Assembly (NCBI GenBank): GCA_030833305.1
Contig: JAURHL010000114.1
Coordinates: forward strand, 1-6,551
From: Acidimicrobiales bacterium
GTDB lineage: Bacteria; Actinomycetota; Acidimicrobiia; Acidimicrobiales; Ilumatobacteraceae
DNA length: 6,551 nucleotides
Direction: 5' to 3'
The notes under the pieces: model-generated
What the model was told of the DNA's origin: nothing
The model's input: only the letters and a program-made list of their open reading frames with translations
Databases searched by the model: none
Program-made: the position numbers and the translations under genes
Part shown: positions 5,694 through 6,551 of the stretch, one piece after another
Layout of the letters: each line of letters starts with the position of its first letter
Position numbering within the stretch: position 1 is the stretch's first letter

Positions 5694-6531
5694 TCTCGGT
5701 GGAGGTCAGGTCGGGGCCCAGGATGATCTCGCCCGCGAAATGGGCGGCGGCCAACGCGCGCCATTCGTCCTCTTGTCCCGGCTGCATCGGCGGCACGTAG
5801 TGCGTCAACATCAGACGCTTCACGCCGGTGCGCGTGGCGGTCTGCGCGGCCTGCTCGACGGTCGAGTGGTAGTCGAGGATGTCCTTGAAACGCGCACCGG
5901 TGGGTACGACCCCGGCCACGAAGTTCACCAAGTCCTCGCGGATGACCGTTTGCACGTACACGTCGGCGTCGGCGCACATGGCGTCCACGCCGGCACAGGG
6001 CACCGTGTCGCCGGCCAACGCGACCACTTTGCCCTCGTGCTCCAAGCGGAAACCGATGGTGGGCTTCACCGGTCGGTGATCCGTGGCGTGTGTCGTCACG
6101 GAAGCGGCACCGATGGTGAACCTCTCGTCGGGGCCGAGTTCGGTGACGTTCACCTCGAGGGGTCCGTTGGCGCGCAGGTCCTCGTGGTGGTCGTGGCGAT
6201 ATTGCTGGTCCAGTTCCAGCATTCGCATCAACGCGTCGATCATCGCCTTGGTTCCGGCGGGTCCGTAGACGTTCAGCGGTGTGTGCACCAGTTGCATCAC
6301 CCAACGCGTGGTGATGAGATCGTTCACGTCGGTGATGTGATCGCTGTGAAGATGCGTGATCAGCAAGGTGTCGACCATCGCCGGAAGAACACCGGCGGCC
6401 ATCAGTCGCATCAGCGCACCGCGTCCGCAGTCGACCAGAACGTTGCGGTCACCGGCTTGCACCAGAGTGCACGGGCCCGCACGATTCGGGTCGGGAATGG
6501 GACTACCGGTGCCGAGCAGGGTGATCTTCAC
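5689..6531 (-). CDS. RNase Z-like metallo-beta-lactamase-fold hydrolase (putative phosphodiesterase)
   Basis: This 280-residue, probably cytoplasmic dinuclear-metal hydrolase is of the RNase Z/arylsulfatase-like MBL branch. It opens with MKITLLGTGSPIPDPNRAGP, typical of the branch. Metal ligands are complete: THLHSDH (59-65, giving H60, H62, D64 and H65), H152 in ATDHRPVKPTIGF, D175 in LAGDT, and H244 in LTHYVP. H222 in YHSTVEQAA matches the conserved H-S-T block. Only about a dozen residues separate GFRLE from GDT, so the long exosite arm with which true RNase Z grips tRNA is missing; a small-molecule or phosphodiester substrate is more likely. No signal peptide or membrane segment is seen. 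The start is GTG at 6531, because an in-frame TGA lies 15 bp upstream; the Shine-Dalgarno is weak. It ends 81 bp before ugpC on the same strand, suggesting a link to the imported substrate. The fold is certain; the substrate is unknown. Confidence 0.85.
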   Translation of the reverse strand: MKITLLGTGSPIPDPNRAGPCTLVQAGDRNVLVDCGRGALMRLMAAGVLPAMVDTLLITHLHSDHITDVNDLITTRWVMQLVHTPLNVYGPAGTKAMIDALMRMLELDQQYRHDHHEDLRANGPLEVNVTELGPDERFTIGAASVTTHATDHRPVKPTIGFRLEHEGKVVALAGDTVPCAGVDAMCADADVYVQTVIREDLVNFVAGVVPTGARFKDILDYHSTVEQAAQTATRTGVKRLMLTHYVPPMQPGQEDEWRALAAAHFAGEIILGPDLTSTEI

Positions 6532-6551
6532 CGGCTCATCATGTCACATAG

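Noticed and set aside
5483..6304. 273-codon minus-strand frame overlapping the MBL gene and the start of ugpC
   Set aside because: It is an out-of-frame, Arg/Gly/His-rich shadow of the MBL gene, whose catalytic motifs are intact in the other frame.
5689..6531. Genuine tRNA 3'-processing RNase Z
   Set aside because: The metal site agrees, but the exosite arm expected between GFRLE and GDT is absent and the protein is shorter than bacterial RNase Z (about 305-320 residues).

Overview
The window is GC-rich and densely coded, with GTG starts, start codons lacking Shine-Dalgarno sequences, and a complete Ugp-type ABC importer. This points to a high-GC Gram-positive, most likely an actinobacterium. 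The protein style is reminiscent of Acidimicrobiia-type lineages, but that is only an impression. The window looks chromosomal. I see no mobile element, tRNA, rRNA, CRISPR array or phage gene.

Layout. (1) Bases 1-281, plus strand: the 3' end of a GDP-L-fucose synthase gene, probably the edge of a sugar-nucleotide or surface-polysaccharide locus. (2) Bases 282-362: a convergent gap with a two-tier hairpin, probably a shared terminator. (3) Bases 363-1353: a divergent pair, a small DoxX-family membrane protein (minus) and a MarR-family repressor (plus). The 115-bp gap between them carries two near-identical 22-bp direct repeats. One overlaps the -35 and the other the -10 of a well-formed doxX promoter, so this looks like a repressor and target unit. 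(4) Bases 1371-6531, all minus strand: a five-gene run, transcribed right to left. It comprises an RNase Z-like metallo-beta-lactamase-fold hydrolase, an 81-bp gap with an 11-bp tandem repeat, then ugpC (ATPase), ugpA and ugpE (permeases) and ugpB (lipoprotein binding protein). The last four are coupled by 1-bp and 11-bp overlaps and a 1-bp gap.

How it works together. UgpB would capture a glycerol-3-phosphate-type ligand (glycerophosphate or a glycerophosphodiester) outside the membrane, UgpA and UgpE form the channel, and UgpC drives transport. The MBL-fold protein keeps its metal ligands but lacks the tRNA-binding exosite insertion of RNase Z. It could process an imported phosphodiester, much as the unrelated UgpQ does in E. 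coli, but that is inference.

I do not see an unprecedented system. The items most worth a second look are the repeat-bearing doxX/marR promoter, the MBL and Ugp pairing with an apparently altered UgpB pocket, and the tandem repeat in front of ugpC.
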